Notes under the pieces: generated by a model
Database searches by the model: none
What the model saw: the letters and a program-made list of their open reading frames with translations, nothing else
Told to the model about the DNA's origin: nothing
Translations under genes and position numbers: made by a program
NCBI GenBank assembly: GCA_016630905.1
Contig: WBMQ01000002.1
Location: 1,054,001 to 1,118,000 of the forward strand
DNA length: 64,000 bases
Direction: 5' to 3'
Source of the DNA: Capillidium heterosporum
Taxonomy: Eukaryota; Entomophthoromycota; Entomophthoromycetes; Entomophthorales; Capillidiaceae
In this document: in pieces, positions 49,299-60,081 of the stretch
Layout: each line of letters begins with the position of its first letter
Numbering within the stretch: position 1 is the stretch's first letter

Positions 49299-50303
49299 GT
49301 TCAAAAAATGTCAGTGCCAAGTTAAAAATAATAGTATTGCAAGGCTGATCACTTTATTTATACTTTTTATAAAAACTTTGGAACTTTTCAACCTACACTA
49401 ATTCGGAAAATCTAATTGATCATGATACTTGATGGAAACCTAAACAACCTAAGCTTGAGCTCTAATTTGTTATGGGTTGGGTATACGATGTTCAAGGGCA
49501 CGAGACTAGATAATAGGTTAACTTTTGCATCTGGTGGATGAAACTTAAAACTATGATGGTGTAAAGTAGTAATATTTTTCGACACACAGTTAATAGTATG
49601 TAAAATTTTAATCTGATTGAAACTTTATATATCCCTGTTCAGATGTACAAAGTAATTTTTGCAATTGAATATATACAGATTCACCTATTATTTTGGATCA
49701 AAGTGGCACAGTGACTTTATAGGTGTATCAAAAGTTAACTTGAAAAGTTAATCCAAAGTAATCACTCACCAAGTTAACTCCATTCGAAATATATAGATGC
49801 ACACATCACTATAAATGGCACTTCTATCGTGGACTAACTTCCATCAGTTTCATCTGATTACGATAGTTAGGTTTCACGCAAAGACAATAACCATCATTTT
49901 ATGGACAGAACTTGATGTGTGACCTATAACTTGGAGTTCAAAGTTAGGGGCACGTCCCTAAAGTTTCTGAACTTGTATCCGATCTTGTTAAAACGCTTTA
50001 AGGAAATCTCAAATAGAGTATACCCCTAGTTCTTTGTCGACCTTCTCATAACTATCCATAAGCCTTAAATGAATTAACAACACATTTTGCTGGGATAGAA
50101 ACTTCAAATAGGAGATACAACCTTGAATTGTCAAAAAATTGCAACACTGAATAAATATTTTGCAGCCTCATCACAATCCTAAATTATTGCTTATGTCACT
50201 CCAACTTGTTCTTGGAAAGGAAATAGGTTGTCCAATCATAATCTATTGCATTCACCTTATAATTTATGATGGAGAAATTTGGATTGTGCGTCGTTTAACA
50301 AAA
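49299..50303. other. Intergenic, divergent promoters
   Basis: About 1 kb between divergent genes, AT-rich, no coding exon seen. The plus frame of the next gene is open from 50160, but the part before 50304 lacks conserved character. Confidence 0.4.
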
Positions 50304-50858
50304 ATGGAATACAAGCTGATGACCAAATCAATATATCTACCGGATGAGATGGAGGAAACTGCCAAAAAGGCCGCGATTGAAGCCATTCAGAAGTTTAGAG
50401 CCATATCCAACAGTAAAAAAATTTCTAGCTCTCAAAAGAAAAGCATTTCGAAATTTGAACCTGAGCCGATAAGGAAAGCGACATACCAAGCCCAACGGTT
50501 TAAACCATTCTACAGTACGGTAGTTTCCTGCAATTTAGAATCCGGATTTATAAAAGATAAATATAAACCTATACAAGAGAAAGATCTTGTACCTACCGCC
50601 TATATGGTTGAAACTTTCGTCGAGCTGTACATTAAGCAACAGTTCAAAGTGAAATATAGGTCCTACTGGTTCTGTAAAGTTGAAGAACAAGTCAGTTCCG
50701 ATACTTTTGGTAACTTTGTTTTTTAATAAATAGACCAACCTTTAGCAAAGCGTCCCGAGATTTATATATATACTTTTTTATTGAAGATACCAGCATACTT
50801 GTTAGAAATTCATGTTAGTTACCATTCTCTATCACTTGAAGATGTAAGGAAGGTATAG
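50304..50858 (+). CDS. Divergent LC8-like dynein light chain with a long internal insertion
   Basis: Two exons (50304-50709, 50746-50858; 36-nt intron) give 172 residues. The start YLPDEMEETAKKAAIEAIQK matches helix 1 of LC8/DYNLL ([20 protein letters not shown]). MVETFVELYIKQQFKVKYRS with YWFCKV matches helix 2 and the start of the beta strands ([21 protein letters not shown]), and after splicing KRPEIYIYTFLLKIPAYLLEI matches the final strands ([16 protein letters not shown]). Between the helices sits a Lys/Ser-rich insertion of about 70 residues absent from canonical LC8. The intron is what restores the last strands; unspliced, the protein would stop at 50726. The true start could be upstream at 50193. 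The family call is by eye. Confidence 0.5.
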
Positions 50859-53191
50859 TTTTTTGAATTTTTAATCTATACTTGAAACTGCAGATCCATT
50901 ATACCCTACTATCTTAATTTCATGACATCTATGTAAAATTAAAGTGTATATAAGTTACAAAGTTCTATCCTTTATCTAATTGAACTCACCTTTATATCCC
51001 TAGCTTTGAAAATCGAAATCATTATATTTGAGTCTGTACTTTACCATTTTTTGTAACTAGAATTTTGGATAACCATGCTGTTTATAGTTTATTTCAAATG
51101 AGTGGATTTGCCATAATATATATATGTGACTTTACATTGATTTATGTTTGATAATATAAGTTTACTATTCCTGAAGGCAAAATCTTTTCAATAGTATTGC
51201 TACTATAAAATATGTCTTTCAAATAAGGTCACCAGTTATACTAATGTAATAAAATATTTTTCAAACTCTGAAAATAGGAGTACAAAATACAACTTAAGCT
51301 TCAACATTTCATTAGCAATCTAAGTAAGCCTGATATAAGGCAATCAAGTGAACTATATATGGAAAAGGCTGTCGATAGAGTTCTAGTCCAAGTTATTGAG
51401 AGCTAGATGATAACTCAAATACAGCATCACCTATTTTAGACTTGCCAAATTGTTCTTGCGTTAACATTTCGTCCTTCCTTATTATAGACGACATTGAGCT
51501 TAGGGATAGGGCTCGAAAATTTAGTTTTAATCTCCAAAAGTTTGGTGGGACAGCCTACCTATCTACCAAGTCCTTCAAAACATATAATCTCATAAATACT
51601 TGAAATACAATGTAAATCGGTCCTTTATTTACATATGCTCTAATCTTTACAATAGAAATGTACAATCATCTTGTTAAAGCACACTTGCTTCAAAAGGATA
51701 GCTCCTCAAAACGGTGATATTCAATAAAGCTACTTCCGATGTTTTTGTATTTAGTTTGTTTAAAGTAATATTTTTACTTAATTTTCATTTGAAGTCTTCA
51801 TCTTCTTTCAAACCGATATATGTAAAGTTAAGCAACCATCATTTTGCCCTATCTTAGGCTTGGCACTCAAACTACTCTTGGAATAAGCACGGTAATAGAG
51901 AGATAGCCTTTTCACAAATTTAGCTTCAGCAAATTCCATAATAGAAATTCCAACCTGAACAAAATCAAATACCATCAGCTCAAGTCAAAGAATAAATGAG
52001 AGAAAAGATTGAAGAGGGTAGGCAGGGGAGTATAGAGCAGTCAAAATGATCAATAAATCTATTATATGAGTACCGATGTGGAAATCGTTTGCAACTGTTT
52101 ATACCAGTGGTATTAAATCTTTTAAGCTCACACCTCCTAGGCTCATTAATAATGTATTATAGCTTTAGGCTATAGATTTCGACTTCCTACACTTGATTCG
52201 TAGTTGCACAATAATTTTAAATTATTGATATTTTTTACTATGTACTACTATAGTATTTGTGTCGCATCCACTAGAATTGGAGATTCTTATTCCAGGGATA
52301 TAGACTTAAAATGTAAGAGATAATGGGTGTAAAAGCTTAAAAAAGTATGCATTGGTTTCATTCTAAAGCTTTAAGGTTTGTACTGGATTTTCTAGTTAAA
52401 TGAATGGCAGATAGATAACTTTCTTCACGATAATATTTCCTTTCAGTCTCAGAATATTACATATACTTCACTAGTTTTCTTATGGACAAAGAAACTATTA
52501 TACCTGTACTTTTTTGCCTTTATAATTTCTATAAGATATATTATTGCTGGGAAACCAGCGAGAGTTTCAATTTGTAGATTTATCAAATGACTTTTAATAC
52601 ACGGTCTTAACTTTCCGACATACCAGCATCACTATCAGCGTGTAGCTTTAGCTGTTCTACAACCTTTCATTTGAATATACTTCAAAGGACTATACAATAA
52701 ATAGATCCCAATACCTATGATTTCCGATACAAAATGGAAGTTGAATGTCTGGTTCAAAAAACCCTCTCCTTTGATTCTCTGCATTTCCAAAAACCAAGTT
52801 TGAAAATTGAATGGTTTTGGACCCTATTCAATTTAGCAACCCATGAAGAGTTGTATACATGTAGGTTTAAGCGTTTAAAAGATACCTTAGCAAATTTATA
52901 AGTTTAATTGAAATAAATATATTGGCTTGAAGATTAATATTTACTAAAAAAAATTAGCGGTAAAAGGCAACCAAATCCTCAGCGCCTATATCCCTACAGG
53001 TATATTTCAGTGGTTTAAAGTAATAAACCTCACCAAAATGGATCATATACCAATAAAATGGTACTTATAAGGGCAAGGGTAACTAACCAAAGTACCAACT
53101 TTTTCAAAAATCTTTAGCGACCACCTGCACTTTAGTATCGTTTGAAGCTGGACTTAAGACTACCTTTACAACCTATAGTTTTGATAACATT
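50859..53191. other. Long AT-rich spacer, no gene called
   Basis: About 2.3 kb. A 55-codon minus-strand frame at 51808-51975 (MVFDFVQVGISIMEFAEAK) is the only open stretch with some coding character; it has no recognised family and I leave it uncalled. Confidence 0.4.
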
Positions 53192-53204
53192 TATAAGTAT
53201 ATAT
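53192..53204 (+). promoter_or_regulatory. TATA-like element of the Asn-rich secreted gene
   Basis: TATAAGTATATAT lies about 40-50 bases before the ATG at 53241. Confidence 0.4.
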
Positions 53205-53240
53205 CCCCTTAATCACCTTGCAGTGCAAAGTCTATAAAGT

Positions 53241-55696
53241 ATGAAAGTATCAAAGTTAGCCGTATTCTCCCTGCTATCCTTAACTTTAGCTAGTGGGGTC
53301 GAAGTTAACCATGGAGAAGGTATCGTAAACAACAGGTTGGAACGACGTACCTTGAGTATAATTACCGACTTACTAGGAAGCATTTTGGGTGGAGGGAAGA
53401 AGAGTAAATCGTCATCCTCGAACCATTACGAGGTTGCTGGTCATAAGGATAGTTCGGGGATCACTCACTCGACGAAGAATTCGGATGCTATTAACAATAG
53501 CTCCCAGAACTCTAACTCTAACTCGTCCAATAACTCGAATAGTAATAGTAATAACAATAGCAACTCGAACTCATTTGACAACAACAGTTCGAATAACTCT
53601 AACAGTAGTAATAATGTCAACAACTCTAACTCGGTCAACAATCAAAATGTCTTTGAGAATAACAACAACAATAGTATTAACAATAACAACATGAACTCTA
53701 TAAATAACGTCAACTCCAACATGAACAATAACATTGGTAGTAACACTCAGAACTCAATATCCAATAGTAATAGTAATAGTAATAGTGTTACTAACACCAA
53801 CACTAATACCAATGTCAATGGAAACGTTGTCAACAGCAGTAGCGAAAGTATCTTTAACAACAACAATGTTAGCACCAACGTTAATGGGAACACAAATACC
53901 AATGTTAACTCTAACATCAATACCAATACCAATACCAATTCGAATGTTAACACCAATACCAACACTAATTCGAACGTCAACACCAACGCCAATACAAACA
54001 CTAATACCAATACTAATGAAAATTCGAATAGCAATGCCAATACTAATCAAAATTCAAATAGTAGCAGTAACTCTAATTCTAACAAGGATATTCCCCAGCA
54101 GATCATCATTAACAATCACATAAACACTAGCTCAGAGTCCAGTAACACCAACGTCGAAAATAAGGACGGAAAGTCCACCATTAAATCAATCACTGACAAG
54201 TCCAGTGAAAAGATCGTCGACGAGCAGGGTAAAGACAAGGTCAAGGAGGGCGTCAAAGAGACCATTGTCAAGGACAATTCCAAACAGATCCAGTTGGAGA
54301 AGGAGGAGGAGAGTAAGCGTAAGGAGGCAGTCGAAGAGAAAGTGAACGGCAGCAAGAACGACAGTAAGAAAGAGGAGGAGCAAATTCAAAATAAGGAGAC
54401 ACCTGCTGCCTCTACCAGTAGACAGCCGGTCACTGAGGTCATCAGCAGTGAAATTTTGACAACCGATGTCGAATACATCACCAAAACCAAGTCGAAGGTT
54501 CAGTCCCAGAATCAACCTACTTCAGCACCTTCTAACAAGAAGCCTATCACTGAGATTGTCAGTAGTGAAGAGTTGATTACTGATGTTGACTTACAGACCA
54601 AGACTAAGCCCAAAGCTACCTCCTACGTTCCAGTAACTGCTACCCCAACAATCTCAATTGTAACTCCTAAACCTACTCCCAGTACCGAACTGATCACCGA
54701 AGTGGTCCAGAGTTCAGAAATCGAGTACGTCACCAAGACCAAGCCCAAGCCTAAGACTTACCCTACTCCCACACCCACCAACGGAGGTAACAACTCCAAA
54801 CCCACCACCGAACTTATCACCGACCAACAACTGTTGACTGAAACCGAACTCATCTCCAAGACTCTACCTAAACCTACCCCCACCTCCACCGTCAAGCTTG
54901 CTACCGATCAAGGACAAGTTTCCGGTGTAACTCAAACTCCTTCTTTAGCTGGTAGCAGTAGCATCCGTCCCACCTACAACTTGATTACCGAAGCTAGTAA
55001 GGTAGCAACCCCTATATACGACAAGAACTACCCCAACAGTAGGACCGACAAAGTAGATAACCCAAGTACACCAACTGGGACTCAAGGTTCGGCAACTCCT
55101 ATCCCTACTTTACCCACCTCGGTACCAGTACCTAACAGGAAGATGTACCCGGTTGACGGTAAAGAAACTGGTATGAATGGTGGCGATGCTAAGAAGGATG
55201 GTGGTGACAAACCTAATGGTGACGTCAAGAAGGACGACGATAAGCCTGGAAGTAGTGATAAGAAGGATGGAGGTATCCCTGATAGTAGTTCTAAAAAGGA
55301 TGGAGGTAACAAACCTGATGGAAACTACCCCAACGGTACTATTTCCAAAGATAGTAAAAAACCTGATGGCAGTGCTAGCAAGGATCAAGGTATAAAACCT
55401 GAAGGTAGTGATAAGACGGATGGTGCCAAACCCAACGGTAACGCTATTAAAGAAGAGGGGATAAACCTAATGGAAAATACCCTGATGGTACGATAGCTAA
55501 CAGTGGTAACAAACCTGATGGTAGTGATAAGGATAGTATCAAGCCTGATGGTAGTGATAAGAAAGAAGGAGGAAACAGGCCCAACGGTAACTACCCCGAT
55601 GGTACATTAGCTGGTGATGAAGGCAGCTACAAGCGCCCCAAGTCCAGCTCCAGTTCTGGATCCAAGTACCCCGTGTTACCACCTCTTGGTCTCTGA
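53241..55696 (+). CDS. Large secreted Asn/Ser-rich repeat protein (one-base frame break near end)
   Basis: A single exon. The signal peptide is MKVSKLAVFSLLSLTLASG. Residues about 75-275 are nearly pure Asn, Ser, Thr with short repeats (NTNTNSNVNTNTNTNSNV), encoded by mixed AAC/AAT and AGT/TCG codons. Residues 280-370 are Lys/Glu-rich. Residues about 380-590 hold at least four degenerate repeats around SSEILTTDVEYITKTKSK and PxPTP linkers. The C-terminus carries a Lys/Asp/Gly/Pro repeat (KKDGGNKPDGNYPNGTISKD). At 55454-55460 a run of four G breaks the frame; one base later the same repeat continues (GDKPNGKYPDGT, KPDGSDKKEGG) up to KYPVLPPLGL and a TGA at 55694. The product is probably an extracellular matrix, wall or adhesive protein. 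No family recognised. Confidence 0.75.
53500..54080 (+). repeat. Low-complexity Asn/Ser/Thr-coding tract
   Basis: Degenerate trinucleotide-based tract (AAC, AAT, AGT, ACC mixtures) inside the secreted gene. Because codons are mixed it is not a simple microsatellite, implying selection on the amino acids or long age. Confidence 0.7.
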
Positions 55697-55933
55697 TTTT
55701 TTATAACTAGTGCAATACGCTTTCAAATAAACTTTTGAGCTATACATTTTTACCATGTCTTTATGTGCTATTATATTCTTTATTTATACATAAAGTGTTT
55801 GTAGTTTGTGTCAAATATGTGATAGTAGGCAGCTGTAGGATGTAAAGGGAAATGGTAATTGGTGGGTTGGTGTGGGGAGAGTTGGAGCTATTAGACTCAA
55901 CTACAAACTAAAAGTAGCTAAAATAGATACAGG

Positions 55934-56364
55934 TTAGTATCGATTCGAAAATGCAGATGCATAGGCTGGTTTGAATATAATATTACTGCCAAACTCTAGC
56001 TGCAAGTATAATATGATGGCCATATCGTTAAAATAGAAGTAGATGTAGGTATCTTTCTCTAGAATAAAGTTATATTACTAAATAAAGTTTACATATATCC
56101 TTACCGTGTATATCATAAGAGCTGAACGAACTACCTGCCTTACAGATCCAACTGCCCCCGTACTTTGTACCAAACTTTAAACCTATGTAATTGGCCATTC
56201 TTTCTTCAGTAGAACACCTATTGTCAATAAGTCGATAGAAAATATTACAATTCTGATCAACCTTGTTCAACGCTTCATTCGCTAGTTGGATCGCCTGTAG
56301 TCTGCATCTCTTTGGTGAAGTAAAGGGCCTTATCCATTAGTTTAAATTTATGTTGAGTTGACAT
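55934..56364 (-). CDS. LC8-like dynein light chain (one-base frame break)
   Basis: Two minus-strand exons (56105-56364, 55934-56058; 46-nt intron). It starts MSTQHKFKLMDKALYFTKEM; after an extra base at about 56293-56295 the frame resumes AIQLANEALNKV, together matching helix 1 of LC8/DNAL4. MANYIGLKFGTKYGGSWICK and AGSSFSSYDIHG match helix 2 and strand 1-2 of LC8 ([21 protein letters not shown]). Exon 2, EKDTYIYFYFNDMAIILYLQ, matches [20 protein letters not shown], then a 20-residue tail not found in LC8. The loop between helices is about 18 residues longer than usual. With the frame corrected it gives about 127 residues. Dynein motor subunit or general dimerisation hub by family. Confidence 0.6.
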
Positions 56365-56714
56365 CTTTTATTTTGAAAGGAAGATACTTGAAATTTCTCC
56401 ATCACCTAAATATCCAAAACTAGTCCAGTGATTGAATCGCAGTACTGATTGTATTTATAAGAACTTTTTAAGAGAACAGTACTGGAATTTTATATGAGTA
56501 TGGATAGTTAGATTAGATATTGATAAAACTTTTATGTAGAACTTAATAGGTGGCTCGATAGTCTGATATGATGCCTCAAATCCTAAAGAGTTCTGTGAAC
56601 TTGTAGAATTTACAATTTAAAAGTCTATTACAAAAACTGATTTGTATATTGATGATACACATACAAATTGTAAGCAGAAAATGAATATTATACCGTATAT
56701 AAGAAACAAAATTA

Positions 56715-57930
56715 ACTTTATTCAAGGAATTTGGTCTTTAACCCATCTTTTAAAAGGTCTAGAGCAATTTTCAGCATCTAAATCTATCAAGCTGGGAAAG
56801 GCTACTTCACTTGACAACTTTGGAGGACGCTTCGTATTAGTTACCCACTCGCTAAAGATAAATTTGAAGTTACAGCATATTGTTAATTTTGATATGAATT
56901 TGACAAAAGTAGCTGTAAAGTCGTTTAACTTTTCAACCTCGAAAACTTGGAAGAATAACAAATGTGTGAAGTTGAAATTGTTGAACATACTGGATAGATA
57001 CAAGTGCTTCAAGTGAGCCAGTAAACTGGATATGTAAGGGAGGTAATGGGAGTTATCAAGCTCTTTGTAGCAAACCTTTAAATTACTAGATCTAATATGC
57101 AGTAAATTATAAGGAGCGTTCATTATTGAAGAAAGTTTCCAATTAGATCAGCTTGACCCAGTTCCTTTTGATAAAAGAGTTTTCGGCATCATCTTTATTT
57201 TTCACCTTGAGCTTTTTGGAATTGGGTCAGTACTTTAAGCTCAACCAGATCTTCAAAAATAGGTAACGAACCAACAGGATCATCTATAATGTCCTCTTCA
57301 AACGATAGCACCTTTAAATTTGGCCGGTTGGATCTAATAATCGGGAAAATGGTTTTATGTAGCTTTAAACAGGAAAGTCGAAAGTGAGTCAAATTTGAGC
57401 TGAAGTATTAGTCAAGTGGAAAGGCACCTGAAATGATAACTGAAACTGAGCTTCTTCAGATTTTGCAACTTTGTGATGAATTGACCGCTGAATATAAGTT
57501 CCGAATTTATTAGTATAGTGTAATCTTGTAGATTGCTATAAAGCACTATATGACTGTTTGCCAAATTTGTAAACCGATTGTCATCATAAACCGCTTCACT
57601 ATATACTTTGACGTTATCGAGTATGTATATTGGGAAAAAGAATGTCTCTCTGAACTCAAAGCACTCCATTCTTTTGATGTAGCGTTTATACTTTATTCTA
57701 AATGCCTTTGCTTTGTCGAAATCTTTACATGAAATGTGATATAGCTTGTCAAAGTAAGAAGAGTGGAATCCTGTACAATGATGGGATGATAAGTTATCGG
57801 AAGTACCTATTGAGTAAAGTTAAGCTCAACCAATCTTGAAGCTATAAGTAGACAATAGTGACCTCTAGTACCTCGGACGGGAAGTTGGATAGCCTGATCA
57901 CATTGGAAGTAGCTTTAGAATTTGAATTCT
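56715..57930 (-). pseudogene. F-box/leucine-rich-repeat gene, apparently broken
   Basis: The minus strand holds an F-box-like start (LSNFPSEVLE, later LLNRYFR and LIIPSLYRIP) followed by FDKLYHISCKDFDKAKAFRI and leucine-rich repeats (LQNLKKLSFSYHF, LTHFRLSCLKLHKTIFPIIR, NLKVLSFEEDIIDDPVG, AHLKHLYLSSMF). A 28-nt GT-AG intron at about 57393-57420 joins two LRR segments in phase. In-frame stops occur in the F-box part and near 57160, and no ATG precedes the F-box, so it looks like a pseudogene; some breaks could be sequence errors. F-box/LRR proteins select substrates for SCF ubiquitin ligases. Confidence 0.5.
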
Positions 57931-58875
57931 GAGCTAGAAAAGCAACAAAAGTCCTTTTGAGTTTATATATACTATCGACTCCTTTTCCAATAAGAAATAC
58001 TGATAATATTTAGATAATGGAAAACTATTAAAGAGTATGCTGAGTGGATGCTAAATGGATGGACAATAGGAAATTCATCATTGTTGTTCATAATTTAAAA
58101 TATGCAGGAATATTTGAAAAGAATATACTTTTTAATGACTGTATAAAATTTCACATCATTAACTATATAAATGCTCACTGAAGCTATAGAACTTTTTTCA
58201 CTAAAAACAGTCATTTATTATTAAAAAACCATTAATATAAACATGCTGTACTTTGAAAAATCAAACCAATATTTTAGCAGTGCTATATAATATAGTACTT
58301 TTTATTATATAAACAACTATATTATGTATAAATACGTGAAAACTTTAAACCAAAACAGTCCAAGCTAATGAAGACATTGTACATTTGGTCTATTTCTAAT
58401 AAAGACAAGGAGGTGTACCAAAATCAATCTTCACTCGATATGGCCATATGACAAAATATGTACCAAAATTTTGCCATAGTTTATTACACTGTATAAAAAG
58501 CGTATTTGAATCAAAAGTAGCCACCTCCATTAATATAATCTTATTGAAAAGGAAAATATAAAGAGGTATAGGTGTTTGGCATAAAAGCTCCTAGCCCAAC
58601 TTTGTAGGAGTTTCAAAGAAATCAATGCAACTTCTAACTTTCAAAATTTACATCGCTCAAGGATTCAGTAGCCATTTACAGCGGTAATGAAAAGACCATA
58701 TTAACATATAAGGTACTATAGCAGTCTTAATTAGCGGAAAGGTTAAGTCATAATAGGCACAACTACTTGTACATTTGGATGTACAAAGCTTCAAGTTGAT
58801 GCTTGAATCTAAATTTAGGTATTTTGTAAGTTCGATAACTTAGAATGCATCCTCCCCGATTGGACAGGTTTAAGG
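57931..58875. other. AT-rich spacer, no gene seen
   Basis: No coding exon seen on either strand across about 0.9 kb. Confidence 0.4.
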
Positions 58876-59311
58876 TTATTCTTTAGAACCAACATTCCAC
58901 GTCACAAAAGTAGGGTTCAGAACAAACGCCTCAAGGTTGTACGGATCGTAGATATCGAGGTATATGACTGGTTCCGATGGCATACTTTCGATTTTGACTT
59001 GTAGGATTTGCTTACAAATCTACGGCACTTCAAGCAGTATCTAATTTACAGTATTTTGATTTGAAATGGTAGAAACTATTCTTCGAAATAGCCTTGAAAT
59101 TTGCTTATGGATTCGTATACCTTCCAAAGTTATGAAATGCGTCTCCACCATATTCCAGTATACATACTCTCAACAAATACACGCAGCTTTCGGCATCACA
59201 GGCCTGAATAACCACCTATAATATGCTAGTGTTTCGAAAAAAGCTAATGGTTGCCGTTATTCAGGCTAATACTTGTAGTGACATCGTATAAACCGATTTC
59301 AAGCTCAACAT
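58876..59311 (-). CDS. Possible small gene, about 80 aa, unknown
   Basis: Three minus-strand exons can be joined in phase: 59273-59311 (MLSLKSVYTMSLQ), 59121-59215 (VVIQACDAESCVYLLRVCIL then EYGGDAFHNFG), and 58876-58984 (MPSEPVIYLDIYDPYNLEA, ending TWNVGSKE). Coding character is clear in exons 2 and 3, where composition is less AT-rich. The last intron would be 136 nt, long for this genome; a nearer acceptor (59019 as exon start) gives a clean longer exon but the wrong phase, so the model may be off or contain an indel. Family not recognised. Confidence 0.33.
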
Positions 59312-60081
59312 TACATTATATTTAGCAACAATAGAGGCGGCATGCTACCAAGCTACACTATGGGCCTCCAAACCGTTTTATTTCCTAATTAGGATGAAAA
59401 GTTTTATATCTCATAAATCGATGAAAGATATTGTGGAGTGCACCCTAATATGTACTAGAGGCTGATAAATCCCACAAAAGTTGACAGTGTGGATACAAAT
59501 CTTGTAAATCAAGTGATGAAGGCTGTAAACAAGTCAAAGTGCAATTAGCCTTCATGGGTATCAGATGACGAATTCATTTTCAAAATAAACCCAAAGTCCA
59601 GCTTCTGGAGCTTGATTTTTAAGGAAATCGTTCTGCATTTAAGACAAAGCCAATAGAATGCTGAAACTTTAAAAGGATCCACCCAATTACCTCAGAAATT
59701 TCCCTGAGTCAGTCCAATTGCATTAATTGATCCAATCGGATCGCGTTCCAAAAAGAATAGTTTATCAGACTTACTACTTTTCACACATTGAAGACGAAAT
59801 CTCAATCTAAATCAATCAAAAGTACGCTTGATGTGGACTTATTAGTAAAGCATCAATAATCAAGCGAAATGGACCCAACCGATTGGTTGGTGGGGCAACG
59901 TATAGAGCTTGAAAGTTGGTGTACAAGCGAGTCTCATTCTAATTCCAGGGTATAAATAGTGGCCTAAACCCAATCCAAAACCTTGAAAAACGGTTTCAAC
60001 CCCAACCACACTAGCACTATATAGCACCTTCTCCTAAATTATTAGCCAAGCTACTCTCAACATCAATTTCAATTTGCAACA
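59312..60081. other. Upstream region of PCK1
   Basis: No gene seen. The last 300 bases are less AT-rich and presumably hold carbon-source control sites for PCK1, but I cannot name specific elements apart from the TATA box. Confidence 0.4.
59948..59959 (+). promoter_or_regulatory. TATA box of PCK1
   Basis: GGGTATAAATAG is a near-consensus TATA box, about 125 bases before the ATG at 60082, implying a leader of roughly 90-100 bases. Confidence 0.65.

Noticed and set aside
51808-51975. 55-codon minus-strand frame
   Set aside because: Slight coding character but isolated, too short and without homologue I can name.
53389-54123. Isoleucine/threonine- and leucine/valine-rich frames over the Asn-rich tract
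   Set aside because: Other-frame translations of the AAC/AAT/AGT low-complexity repeat.
57700-57930. TAG/TAA read as glutamine to rescue the F-box gene
   Set aside because: Other genes in the window end normally at TAG and TAA, so there is no codon reassignment.
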